64,000 nt of DNA from Cryptomeria japonica (taxonomy: Eukaryota > Streptophyta > Pinopsida > Cupressales > Cupressaceae): contig NC_081411.1 of NCBI RefSeq assembly GCF_030272615.1, positions 160,934,971 through 160,998,970 of the forward strand. Direction: 5' to 3'. Both the position numbers and the translations under genes were made by a program. Under the pieces are notes generated by a model. It had not been told where the DNA came from and did no database searches. It saw nothing but the letters and a program-made list of their open reading frames with translations. This document shows, piece by piece, positions 11,126 to 22,704 of the stretch; the first letter of the stretch is position 1, and each line of letters starts with the position of its first letter.

Positions 11126-11914
11126 ATGTGCATGATAATCCTTGAGATGATATTGAAACAACTCTCTTCTTGTGTATCTCATGTCAATGAGGATAGAATC
11201 AATACTCCTATGAATGATCTCTTTAATGAAGTAGAAACATTGAAGAGAAACATGACACCATCCTCTTCTCATAAGGATACTCTAGTGCAAGAGGGACAAG
11301 GTAACTGCCTTAAAATATCAAACTCTCTAGATCCTTCTTGTTCTCCTAGAGCTTATCTTAGTCATCAACATATTGTAAGGGAAGATGATGTTATGCATTT
11401 CACTCATGATATATCTCCTATAGTAACATTAAGCAAAAATAAATATTTTGATGATCCCCCTTCCAAATATAATAGAGAGGACATGAATAATGATGATGAA
11501 AAGCAGAATCTCGCTACAAAGGATATTCCTTCTGCATCAACTCATCTCTTTGGTCCTTCACCTTGAACAACAAAATTCAAAGAGATTCATGATGAGAGTC
11601 TTTCTTTTTCACAATTGAAAACATCTTATGAGGTAGTTTATGATATGATTTCAAATCAAGGCTGTAGTGGACAAGGACTTGGAAAACAAGAACAAGGAAT
11701 AAAAGTCCCAATGGACCCTCCCTCACAATTTACTAAAGAAGGCCTAGGATATCCCAATTTTCAAAAATCTATGGAGGATGCTTGTAATGTTCAAATGCTT
11801 AAAGAGAATTTTGCAAGGCATAGAAACTATCATCTGTCCAAAAGTCCATCGTCTTTAAATCCCCCCCTCCTTTATCAATTCTTTCACCTCAAGAAAACAA
11901 TCCTTCTTCCTTGA
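11126..11914 (+). pseudogene. Gypsy-type fragment with a G-patch domain, copy 1
   Basis: Two consecutive frames (11126-11566 and 11615-11914) encode a polar N-terminal region and then a G-patch: SYEVVYDMISNQGCSGQGLG, then K-Q-E-Q-G-I-K and EGLGY (about 11620-11755). G-patch domains bind nucleic acid and are known near the protease in some plant Gypsy and retrovirus-like elements. After a frameshift, 12025-12110 encodes DEYCLFHRCYCITL, which resembles the Y-C-x-F-H-R-x2-G-H-x-T finger of plant Gypsy gag, with the Gly-His lost. No protease, RT or integrase follows. Stops and frameshifts show that it is dead. Confidence 0.55.
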
Positions 11915-12149
11915 CTAGTCTACCTTGGCCAACATCTCAAGAGACAAGACCTAACAATCAAGAGAAATTACCTACAAGAATCTTTTTGAGATTGAAGTAT
12001 AATAAGCATGTTATTTTTCCTTTCATATAATATAGCAATAAGAGAAAAGATTGGGATGAGTATTGTCTCTTTCATCGTTGTTATTGCATTACTCTTACAA
12101 CTGATCTTGCATTTTTTCTTAGTGAAGAGGTAGTGCCTTAGCACTCCAT

Positions 12150-13786
12150 TCACCTTATTATGTTATTCCTTACCCTATGATATTGACCTAGTTTACCTTT
12201 ATTTGGGGCTCAAGTTGTCATCTATGGTGATGCATTTTAATTCCAATTATATTGTGACAACAACATAATAGTATTTTTTTCCTTGTTTCCATGCTTTTAG
12301 GGAAAAGAATCCTATTTCAATTCACTCTCTTTTTCAATGATTGCATTTTTCATAACTTGACATCCTTTCTTACATAGAATGGTCCTCCATGTGAGTACAT
12401 ACATGTCCCTTGACTGGAATTATTATTTGTTTGCATTGGTGTGTCTTCTTATGAACAATCTCTCCTTTTTGAATGTATGCAATCCTTTCTCTAAGAATTG
12501 ACTTTTTCATAACAATAGGTGTGTATGTTTAGTTTCCTTCTTTTTCATAGATGTTATCTTTATCAAATTTCCCTCTAATTTTGGAGGGAAATATCTTTGA
12601 TAAAGATCTTGCTGGAGTGAATTATTATTTACTCAATCTTAGGCTTACTTAGGCATATCATTTTCCTAGATAGTAAGTAAAGATTATTATATTTTATTGT
12701 TTACCTTTAATGGTCACATTTTTCTTATCGCGTTGGAGGGCATTAGCTTTGCTACCGCGTTCTTCTACTTTGCTAGAGAGGAGGTTTGTGCTTCATTAAC
12801 TTGCATGACCATTGTCATTATTAGCACATATTGCGTTATCCAGCGATATTCTTCTGATTGGGTCCATTCATTGCCGATGTGTTTTCCCTGTGTTGATTTG
12901 GTCCAAAGGTCCACGATTCGTGAGTGATCGGCTTGTGCTTTCATTCATTGTGATCGACGATTAGATCTGGAGTGATCACGGGTAACTCTATTTGGTGGAT
13001 CGGGAGTAACTCCCTTCACTTTGCATCTAATTGGGAGAGACTGTGGATGCAGTTTTGAGAATCCATCGGGCTCTTTGCTGGGACTAGAATCGTGTGTCCT
13101 TGGCCGTAATTGGCATTTGTTAGCCAGACGTATTTATCTGTGCTGGACCAACTGTCTGTATCATTTTGGCGTAGCAGTCGTCGATCGGGCATTATTTACT
13201 TTCATTGGTCGAGTTTTTGCTATGTACTACAGACACATAAAGTGGCGCAGCACGTTGCTGATTTTGGGTTTTTTGCCTTGTTTGGTAAAATACCTATTTT
13301 GTGGTCTGCATTTCCTTGATTGATGAAGGGGGCCTTTCACATCTGCGGACTATATTTTGAAGACTCTTGTGCGTTAGTCCTCGATTTGTCATTGGCCGAG
13401 AGTATTGGTTGGTGATCAAGTTTATTTGAATCGGCTTGTGTTTTGACTGTGGCACGGGAACTCGCGAAAAATATCACCCAAAAAGGCCATCATTTTTGGC
13501 TGCAAATTTTTTTCCATGGGCATATGGTAAGTCCTTTGCACCGAAACTTCCTTTCATAGGTTTTTTTTTCAAACTTGAATGAGTTCTACATACGGAGTCA
13601 GTTTGTGGCCCATTATATATCATTGGAAAGGTCTTTTCACCAACTTTATGGTGGTAGAGCTATATGTCCAATATTTTGTTGTTTGATGGTGTTATTATTC
13701 CATTGAAGTTACATGTAGTTCGCTCCATTTCTTGTGTACAGATTGGTTTAATTGCTTGTATTGTAGGAGGATAATCAATTGTTCTA
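12150..13786 (+). other. Non-coding stretch upstream of Copia gag, copy 1
   Basis: No recognised protein. Holds a strong hairpin (12556-12607) and, from about 12700, somewhat GC-richer DNA leading directly into Copia gag, which is probably the leader of that element. I found no LTR ends or primer site in it. Confidence 0.4.
12556..12607. repeat. Inverted repeat / hairpin, copy 1
   Basis: The left arm ATCTTTATCAAATTTCCCTC (12556-12575) pairs with the right arm at 12584-12607 (GAGGGAAATATCTTTGATAAAGAT apart from a four-base bulge) across an 8-base loop. The same structure is at 57311-57362 in copy 2. Confidence 0.7.
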
Positions 13787-15540
13787 TTGTACTCTTTCAT
13801 TAAGGATTTGTCAAAAGTTATACTCCTCAGTCCATATAATTATCATGAGTGGAAAAATCAAATGGAGTTATTGTTGCTAACAAAGACGCTGCATAGAATC
13901 ACTCTTGCCAATGATCCAGAACCCGTAGGTGCTACAAAAAAGAGCAAATGGTTTGATAGAAGAGATGAAGCTCTTGGTACTCTTCATTTGTCCATTTCTC
14001 CTAACTTTTAATATCATGTTGTATCTTGCAAAAATCATAATGCTATTTGGACTATCTTAGAGGATCTCTTTGGTAATCCTGATAAAATGAGGAAATTCAA
14101 GTTGGAGAATGAACTATTGAGTCTAAATCCTAGTGATTTTAACAATATCCAAGACTTCTTTTCTCAGCTTGATTCTCTTAGATTGGAGTTATCTAATTGT
14201 GGGGTGACAAAAGAGGATGAACAATTATTTTTTTCTATTCTTTATAAGCTTGAACCTTTTTATTCAATTTTTTTTCTACATTCTATGCTACTATGAATGC
14301 TCTTGGTAGTGCACACAAAATGCCTTCTCTTGATGGATTTGCCGCTCAACTCACAAGGGAACAAGCAAAGTTGGCACACATGGATACATTAAAGCCTTCT
14401 AAGCATCAAGCACTTCTTTCAAATGACTCCACTCCAAAGGCTTCAAGTGGCAAAGGAAAGAAACAACATAAGGATCCCAAGTCCAATGACGAAGAAAAGA
14501 ATTCTCCTTCCAAGCATACTCTTGAGTTCAAGACCTCTTTTAAAGAGGAATCACCAAACATGAAGAAGAAGAAATGTGCTTATATTACAAACGGCAAGGA
14601 CATGATGAGCATAAGTGGTATACTAATAATATCGATAAGCTTACACACATTCTTCAAAAGAACAACATTAAGTTTCCCTCATCAGTGTATCCTCCTTCTT
14701 CTTCATCCCAAGTGATAGCTTCTTCATCTAGACAATTGGGAACTACAAGACTTTTTAATGGCATTGATAACATGAAAGGTAATGTACTCATGGCTACTAG
14801 ATATCCTCAAAAATGGGAGATGGCTTCTTGATTCATGTGCCTCTCATCATATGGCATCTTTTATGGATATGTTCTCTTCTTTTGAGCCTTGTAATTCTCC
14901 TAACGTATTAATGGGTAACAACACATACATGAAGGTTTGTGGGAAAGGTTTTATTGACATGGGAGAGGGGACTTTTAATGATATTCTTTGTGTACCATCC
15001 TTGAACACTAACCTCTTTTCAGTGTATCAAAATACTCATGAGGCACAAGGTAAGATAGTGGAGTTCACTCCTAATTATGTCTACATTAGGGACATGGAGA
15101 CTAGAGATGTCATAGCTACAGGAGTTGTGGATCATGCTTCTAGATTGTATTCCTTTTCTAATTTTTCTTATGATAATGATGATGATGCTCCTTTGGCTGA
15201 TATGCACAGCCTTCCATCAGGGATGAATCATGTTTATGAGGATAAGTTTGGACACTTGAATCATTATGTTCTTGAGATGAGTGTTGAGCTTCCTACTCCT
15301 CCATCTCCTACTTCTTTGGACTTGAGTTCTACTATTCATTAGGATGATCATAGTATTTTAGATCTTGTAGTATGGGATGAGTACTTGGATGGCATTTCAG
15401 ACTTGTTTGTTGAGTCTCATATTGCAGATTTGGGAGGCATAATTGAGGGGGTTTCTCTTCTCTTTGATGATAGTCTCATCATAGTTAGATATTCCTCTTC
15501 ACCTTGTTTTGAGATTGATGTTATGAGACTCTTCCTTCAC
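13787..15540 (+). pseudogene. Copia gag and protease without polymerase, copy 1
   Basis: Gag begins with YSFIKDLSK...NYHEWKNQME (start codon now TTG at 13787), continues through WTILEDLFGN, LSNCGVTKEDEQL and MPSLDGFAAQLTREQ, and has a degraded zinc knuckle around 14570-14610 (C-A/L-Y-Y-K-R-Q-G-H-D-E-H). The aspartic protease follows at 14815-15170: RWLLDSCASHHMAS and MGNNTYMKV. The catalytic triplet region is DSCA instead of the usual DSGA, so the Gly next to the catalytic Asp is lost. A remnant of the pre-integrase motif (FGHLNHY, 15250) is followed by an acidic tail to about 15540. No integrase, RT or RNase H follows. There are at least three frameshifts. It resembles gag-only non-autonomous Copia elements. 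Confidence 0.8.
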
Positions 15541-16017
15541 TAGACTTGTCTCATTTCATGGTCCAGTTTGATCATGCTTGTGTGACGAGTTCTTTAGCCT
15601 TGTAGACTCCTATTCAATTTTTTAGAGATTCCCACTTAGAGACTTTCATCCTCCTTCTTTTAGTTGGACATGGCATGGATTTTTCATCATTCAATGGACT
15701 TTTTTCTTCCTGAGGGAAGATGTGTTTCTTGTAGATATTACGTAATCTTTTTTTTCCAAGCATACTTCATCGACATTGGAGCTTCTTCATTATTGGGGGA
15801 TATTATTGCTCTTTCCTTCCTTCCAATGGGGGGATACTTAATTGTATATACATGATGCATGTAGTCCTTGGGGGGGTCTTGAGTCCTTCATCCATCATGA
15901 TTGTATTGTTTGTTTTTTCTCTTTTGGAGAAGAGTTTTTTCCCATGTGGTTTTCTCATTTTATACACTTTGTGAGAGATTCATTTCATTAAATTTGCATT
16001 GCACATGGGTACCTAAC
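15541..16017 (+). other. 3' untranslated region of the Copia element, copy 1
   Basis: Contains AGAGTTTTTTCCCATGTGG and GCACATGGGTACCTAAC, the pyrimidine-rich and GGGTACC phrases seen before the polypurine tract of plant Copia elements and also in the short LTR element of this window (near 47860-47930). G-runs at about 15796 and 15828 may be polypurine tracts. The expected LTR is not visible because another LTR starts at 16018. Confidence 0.45.
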
Positions 16018-17719
16018 TATTGAACACAAGATGTCATTGAGAGGGGGGAGGAATCAATGGTTTCCAATCTTATCCCTTTTCTAACCTATGTGTGTAAATA
16101 GGTTAACAGATCTAACATAAAATAGACATACTGATTAGAAGAGAGAATGACACAAATGCAACCACACATAAAAGGGATACCGCATAACACCATATGTACG
16201 AGGAAAACCCAAGATGGGAAAAACCTTAATGAGAAATGCTGTCGAAGACTACTGCTCCAATCCAAACTCATAATGAAACATTTGGTTACAACATTTAGTG
16301 CAACAACCCAAGGAGTACTAGTCCTACTTTAGGGCACCAACCCAAGGAGCACCAACTCCTGCACCGAGCTCCAACTCAATGATTACAAAATCATATTTTG
16401 AATACAAAAATTATCTTCTTGTTACAAAAGAACTTTGTAACTCTCATGTATGTCTCTCCACTGATTCTCCACTCTATGGATCTCTATCGGTTCTCTGGTC
16501 ACCTCTTCTCATCTGCAACCTTACCAGTTCAGCCTCTTCTCCTTCTTTATCGGTTCTGCTCTCTGCACACTACTGGTTCTCAGCTTCTTGGTTACACTGT
16601 TGCTATCCACCATTGGTCTCGATCACTCAATCAAATGTCTACCATCTGATTCATGTTGGTTCTTGGCTTTCCTTCTCTGCAATCTTCTATGACTCTTCTT
16701 TGCCAGTTTGGTCACCACCGGTTTACTCCTCTGTTCAACTCAATGGCCACTACCGGTTTCCTCATTGTTGTTGGTTTGAACTCTTCAATCCTATTCTCTC
16801 TCATAGTTAGTCTCTTTTTCTTCTTCTCGTTGAGCACTTAACTGATTTCACTTCTTCACCAATAGCAACACTCTATCATTTAGTAGCCAACCTCATTGAT
16901 TTTGACTTGCATATTTACAAACAAGTCTTCCCGCCAAAAACCAATTCAAACTTCAGGCGGTTAGGGTTTCTTCATCAGCTTTGAGGAAAACCAAATCCAA
17001 TCAGATCTCGCTCTAGAGATTTACCTCCTGCAATGGATCAATCAAATCCACCAATCGTGCAGCTTCTAATACACGTTTGCTAACTTTAGCAAACACGGCT
17101 CCTTCTTCAGTCTACACTTGTCAAACACATATGAAGCGATCATGCAGATAGCTTCACCTACCCTAATCAGCACTTGGACACTCAGCCTCGATCATGAAGT
17201 CATCAAATCAGATCCTTGTCCTCTGATCAATCTCGAGTCACACTCTTCTACTCTTCAACCTGTGAAACACACTATCGACATTAATGTCGACCAGTTACCA
17301 CCTACCTCAATGATAACACTTTCACAGTCTTATGCATGCATGCCACTTCACCTCCATGTGGTCCCTTTGTTGGTATCCACCTTTGCTAGGTTGGTTATGT
17401 CGGTTTGGTTAGGATCACCGACCAACTAGACAACTGAGTTCATCTACCAGTTCACAAACTTTCTCGGTTATACCCTAATCGGTCTGCCTTCAACCTTTCA
17501 TTCCGCTTCTCTTTTGGTGGAGCACCTAAACCGGTCGGCATACATGCCCACCTACCTCATGCACATCGTCATCAGATGGGATCCTTCCACATCTGCACTC
17601 TAACTGCATTATCGATGGACATACTTATCGGTAAGTACCTTGATGACACTATGTCTTCAACCTTCAACTGCCTCCATCTGTCTGTATCTATGGCAACACC
17701 TTTGGCAACACCTTTCCTC
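16018..17719 (-). repeat. 3' LTR (outer part) of the 16018-30709 element
   Basis: 1,702 bases matching 29392-30709 over its first ~1.3 kb. It carries the shared LTR motif (plus GAGGAAAACCCAAGATGGG at about 16199). TCCTC at 17715-17719 is one copy of the target duplication made by the nested element. The remaining 793 bases of this LTR are at 25146-25938. Open frames inside it (for example 16379-16810) are chance. Confidence 0.8.
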
Positions 17720-18820
17720 TGATAGACTTATAAAGCACTAAGAGGGGGGGTGAATCAGTGACACCAAAACTAATACTACTTTAAACACTGACTGGTAGAT
17801 ATTTTTAACAAGTTTGTTAAACAATATGCATTCTATCCAAAATGATATTAAAACATTCACAATAAGTAAAACATCCACCATAACACAAGTATTTATGCGT
17901 GGAAAACCCAAATGGGAAAAACCATGGTGAGATGAGACTCACAAGTTAACTAACTATAGTAATAGGTAACTAATCGGTTAAGGTCTACAAAAGTGCTCTG
18001 CTAGGAGTGAATCCTGTTAAAGATCCGAAAGCTTCGTTAAAAGATATACCCTGTTAAAGGTAGTACCCTCTTAATAGTAACCTCGGTAGAGGATTTCTGA
18101 ATCCAAACTAATGGATCACCTGGTTAGAGGATTTGTACAATGGAGCTTGTTAGAGCCTATCCAATTAGGGGATTTGACAATTTTAGTGATTAGAAAACAA
18201 CAAGTGGTGTGATCTAGAAGTAGCACAACTTGCTTGAATAGATCCTTTTCTGTGCATTCAAAACTTCATTACCAACATACTCTGCAATACTCTCAACACC
18301 TTAACACTTCTATCTTCGCATCAAATCAACATATCTCATATCTCATCATATGTCATTATATAGACATTTTGATTTCATGTCGGCCTTAGAAATTATATCA
18401 CAATTTCCTAGGTGTAGTGTAACTAGACAATCAAACATAACTCATCACAAATTACTGCCAAAAATTGTTGGTTAGGGTAACTCATCACACAATCAATCAA
18501 TATCGGTTGGAACATCAATACCGGTTGGAGTTAACCATATCAACATGTAAACTGATTGTCTTTCATTGCTCCTTTGAGCATCTCTTTTGGATCTTCAGGT
18601 TGGTGTCGAGTCAATCCTGTATTTCATATATACATATATATACCGGTTGTCTCCATGTACCGATTTGATACTCTCTAAACAAAACTTCTAATACCAGTAG
18701 CAATATAATACAAATAACTTTTGAAGTAACATCGGTAGATAATGTGATCATATGTGTGTGTACATGTTCCATCAATGACAACATATGAAGTCATTCATTA
18801 CAATCATCATCAAGCCAACA
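17720..18820 (-). repeat. 3' LTR of the 17720-25140 element
   Basis: 1,101 bases, paired with 24038-25140. It holds the shared motif (plus GGAAAACCCAAATGGGAAAA at about 17900). The next bases inward (18821-18832, ATCTCCCCCTTT on plus) are the polypurine tract on the minus strand. Confidence 0.9.
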
Positions 18821-18832
18821 ATCTCCCCCTTT
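18821..18832 (-). other. Polypurine tract
   Basis: Minus-strand AAAGGGGGAGAT directly abuts the 3' LTR; it is the expected priming site for plus-strand DNA synthesis. Confidence 0.8.
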
Positions 18833-19073
18833 GGCATTGATGGTAACACTTAGAAAATTTTACAACTATACAACTAAGTGTGCTTACAAATATTGTACAC
18901 ATATATTTCTACTCCTACTCCCCCTTAACCATACATAAAAAAATTTCACAACACACATACATATTTCTACTCCCCTTTTAACAACAATGCCAAATTGAAA
19001 AGCAAAATACATATATTTATAGCAAAACTTGTATCAAAATGTTTTACATATACAAAAACTTGATAAATATGAA

Positions 19074-22000
19074 TCAAGAGGTATGCATTGCAATTCTCAG
19101 AAAAATGTCACTAAAGTTACTCTTCATTTGAGAAAAATCATGTTCCCATGTCTCCAACAGGGTCTCAGTGACCTCAATTGTGGTCATAATCTGAGTACAT
19201 AACTCTTCCATTGCATCAAGTGTACACATCTCTGGAGTAGCCAAAATTGCTTCTACATTCTTGTAGGCTCTGTGTAACATGTCCACTTGGGGTTTGAGTA
19301 GATTCTTCAACTCCTTCAGGGATCAAAGTCTTTTTGCCTGTTCTCGATCATAGGTGTCTAACCGGTTTTGCAAATCATCCACAAATTTGCTAAAAGTAAA
19401 AATTGAAACTTGTAACAATACATAGACATTGCATATCTTTGCAAGTTCTTGCTTGGTTTTAGTTCGCCTTTGATTGATATCAAAATAAAAGAATGAAACA
19501 TTAGATGTATATGCAAGAATTCTCCCTCCCATTTCAATAGCTTTTCTTATCAAATCTTTATTAAGAGATAGAGAAATTCTTCCTGTAGCAATATCTTTCA
19601 TGATTTGTTCTCCACGCTTCTTCCTGTAGCTTTTATCAGCATAGGTCTGTGTTGCTTCTTCTAAGGACTTAAGTTGATCAGCTGCATCAGCAACCAACTA
19701 GCCAAGCTTGCCAATGGGAGTTGACAAGTACTTGGTAGCAGTTTCTGGTAGAAGACTTGTCAGAATATCTACGACATTTTGAATGGTTTCAGCTTCCATT
19801 CTTTGTTCTTTAAGTCTCTTTTTTGTGCCCTAGATTGCATGACAGTTGCAATCTACATTAATTCTAATGCACTCATGCTATCGACATCTATAGGCCCTGT
19901 GATGCCTAGTGAGTCATCATCATCTTCATCAGTCCGTTGTGTGACTAATGCTTTTACCAGTTGAACAGATTTCTCTGTCTTAATTGTCTCTTACTTTTGT
20001 TCCTTCATCTTTGCCGGTTCAGAGATCTGTGCAACAACTTATTCAACAGGTTTTTCATGGGTTGCTTGTAAAACCGGTTGGGATTTTACTGGTTGTTCTT
20101 TTGTTGGTGGAGGTGGAATATCCACCCTTGGTTGAGTTGTCGGTTTCTCAGTAATCTCAGGTGCAATAATGTTTCTAGATATATCTATAGTATCCTGAAT
20201 ATCATCAACAAGAATAACCTTTTGAGAAGTAGTGTCATCTTGTGTCTTGATAGGATAGACAACATCAGCTTGCACAATTTCTTCCTCATCAATTTCCAGT
20301 CGTACCTCAGGCTCAACTTGCTCATCTTTAGAAGATTGTAAATTCTTAAATTGCATTCGTTGAATATTACGAGATATCTGATGAGTTTCAAATTCAACAT
20401 ATTGAATTTTCTCATTCATTAGCTTTAATCTTCTTGCCTTAGACATAAACTATCCTTTGTATTTGTCAAGTAAAGCAATTAATTCATTCTTTGCTAATTC
20501 AGGAAAATATTGAATAAACGCATTATCAATAATTTCTTGGTCTTTGTCAACAACAATTTGCTAGTTATTTGAAAGAATAGAGTACAAAGAATCAAAAATA
20601 TCATCTTTAAGATCTTCAGGTAATCGGTTATATTGACATAAATAGATGATTACTTGTTGAAAAATTTGTTCCTTCCGTTCTTCATCAAATGAATCAAAAC
20701 ATTTCTTGACATTATCAAATCTATTCCTTCCCAATGATTTGACTGTCTTCTCAAAATCAGTCATAGGCTTGTAAGATAATATACTGATAAGCACAGTTGC
20801 CTTTGGCACTCCTTTGACTGGTTTGGTTGTTTTACCAGTTGCTTTCATTTTCTTTAGTTCCTCCTCAATATCAGTATCTTTAGATTTTGCTTGGAGAATC
20901 AATTTATGACCTCTTTTCTTTGTTGCAGTTTGCTTTGGAGCAGTAACTTTGGGTACCTGTTCCTTTTTTATTTGGACACTACGTGTCACTCTTGTACTTT
21001 TTTATACTAGAGGTGCTTGCTCAACCTTCTTCCTCTTACCTTTACCACTACTTGTTGGAGCACTACTGGATTTAGCTCTTGCAGTTTTCTCTTCAACAAT
21101 ATCCAATCTTATCTTCTTTTTGTCCATTGGAGATACCAACAAGTTATTGGCATAACCGATCAATAAGTCATAATTGACTTCATAGCTCATGTATTCTATT
21201 TCCTCTTCTCTTGGCTCAATAGCTTCCATTAGATAAAAATCAGTGGTGATTGTAAAAATGATGCTCTTAGCAAAGTGTTTCACCACATCCTTAGGTAGCC
21301 TTACCCTCATATTCATGTTCTTTTGAAATTCATTGAAATATTTATTCATTGCAACAAAGAAGGTGTTCTTCACAACCTTAATGTTGTTCTTTATCTAGGC
21401 AATTACCGGTAGATCTTTAGACCATTCAAGATCACCAATTCTTGGTAGGAAATTCTGGAAATAAAAGAATAAACTAGTCAATAACTGACCAAATATAAAC
21501 TTTTGACTGTTGTCTTTCTTGATAGACTGAAGATTTAACATCATTTGGCTCCTTATGGCCTCACATAGGTCATTATCTGCATTTTCAGCAATCATTCTAT
21601 AGGCAGTATGTACTCCTATAGATGGCACACTATTCATTCTACTGGAATAGAATATTCAGTAGCCTATAACCATAGTAGCCAGTTTAACCATTGTGTCCTT
21701 AATGTTATTGACACAAAAATAATGCCCATCAGAGGTTGACAAGGTTAAAGTGTTTTCACTGTCTCTTTTGAAATTTGCCTCAGCTTAGGGACTTCAACAG
21801 TTGAGCAAAGACCAGTCACAGCTTGAATATCCTCTTTAGTTATAGTGTGTGTCCTTTCCAAATACATAAATTCCCCATGAAAATGACTCAAAATGATTCG
21901 GATATGTTCCTCTTCAAACTCCTCGAGAAAATAAGTTGCATTATGAAAACCTTTCTCACAAACCCTAATATACTCTGGTTGAATCTATCCATTTTCATTG

Positions 22001-22206
22001 CAAATGGATTTAAACTAAGAATAAATTGACAACGATCTTAAATGTTCAATTTTGCAGTCAATGTAGCTAGACAAATCACCTTTTACAATGACTCCGTCAG
22101 GAACGTGAGATAAAGCATTATAAGACACAATTGGTTCTGACTCTATAACCTCCATCAGTTTTGATGTGATCATTAGTCTCTCTACTTGCTTAGATGATGA
22201 AGCCAT
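19074..22206 (-). pseudogene. ORF2: long non-polymerase ORF of unknown function in an LTR retrotransposon
   Basis: About 1,040 codons from an ATG at 22206 to 19074, broken by about a dozen stops and two frameshifts (near 21750 and 19810) but otherwise continuous. From the N-terminus: a globular region with ERTHTITKEDIQAVTGLCST (about 21890-21800); a conserved-looking segment MNSVPSIGVHTAYRMIAENA and FGQLLTSLFFYFQNFLPRIG (21640-21430); basic Lys/Ser linkers (21060-20870); a helical segment; an acidic/Pro-rich linker (20300-20050); and a C-terminal helical region (19700-19080) with possible coiled coils. No gag, protease, integrase, RT or RNase H motif is visible. A homologous N-terminal fragment is in the plus-strand element at 9792-10110. 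The N-terminal part resembles ORFs of unknown function in Athila-like plant elements (recollection). The reaction and partner are unknown. Confidence 0.75.
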
Positions 22207-22704
22207 TATTGATAAACTAGATTCGAGATGGGATTGACAAAGAAATACCTTAATTCACACGCGTTGCCTTGGCTACCGGTTGATTTCTCAAGTGCACACC
22301 AGTTCAGCCTTTACTAACCTTCGAATCAACTTAGATCATGCAAATCACAACACAATTTTGACTAAAATTAGCTAGCAATCCTTTCTTGTCTCTGCAAGTG
22401 CTCAAGAATTCTCTCTCAAATGAATTTAGGGTAAAAATAGCAAAGTAAAACCTGTTTTTATCCTTTTTACTTACTATATTAAATGCTTGACCGCTAGGGT
22501 TACAAACCCTAAGACACCGCTTAACGATGCATACAATATTAATAGGTGTAAAACCAGTTGATAAACTTTTGAAAATCTGATTGTCAAAAGATATCAAGAT
22601 TTCATGCATAACAACTCAAAATTCAAACTCTCTTACCATTGAACTTTTCAAGGGGTCCAGAAGTAGATTTATTGATATGCTCCCCTTAGCCCTATTACAG
22701 AGGC
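22207..22704 (-). other. Spacer between ORF1 and ORF2
   Basis: About 500 bases with no recognised coding. A purine tract (minus CTAAGGGGAGCATATC, about 22675-22690) follows ORF1, as in the related plus-strand element after its ORF1. A 92-codon open frame here shows no family pattern. Confidence 0.4.

Larger units (their letters stand above)
2379..16126 (+). repeat. Large direct segmental duplication, copy 1
   Basis: This block is collinear and in the same orientation as 45323-60866. Every element in it recurs there in the same order with scattered substitutions; for example, I see two differences in about 80 bases around 8040-8120. Main indel differences are an 1,848-bp loss after 2955, a loss of about 95 bp near 7070 in the LINE, and about 155 bp present at 8397-8560 but absent from copy 2. 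The left limit is the Gypsy LTR insertion; the right limit is inside the LTR that begins at 16018. Confidence 0.9.

Noticed and set aside
16379-16810. 143-codon open frame in an LTR
   Set aside because: Lies inside the LTR of the 16018-30709 element and on the opposite strand to its transcription; the matching LTR at 29736-30023 keeps only part of it.
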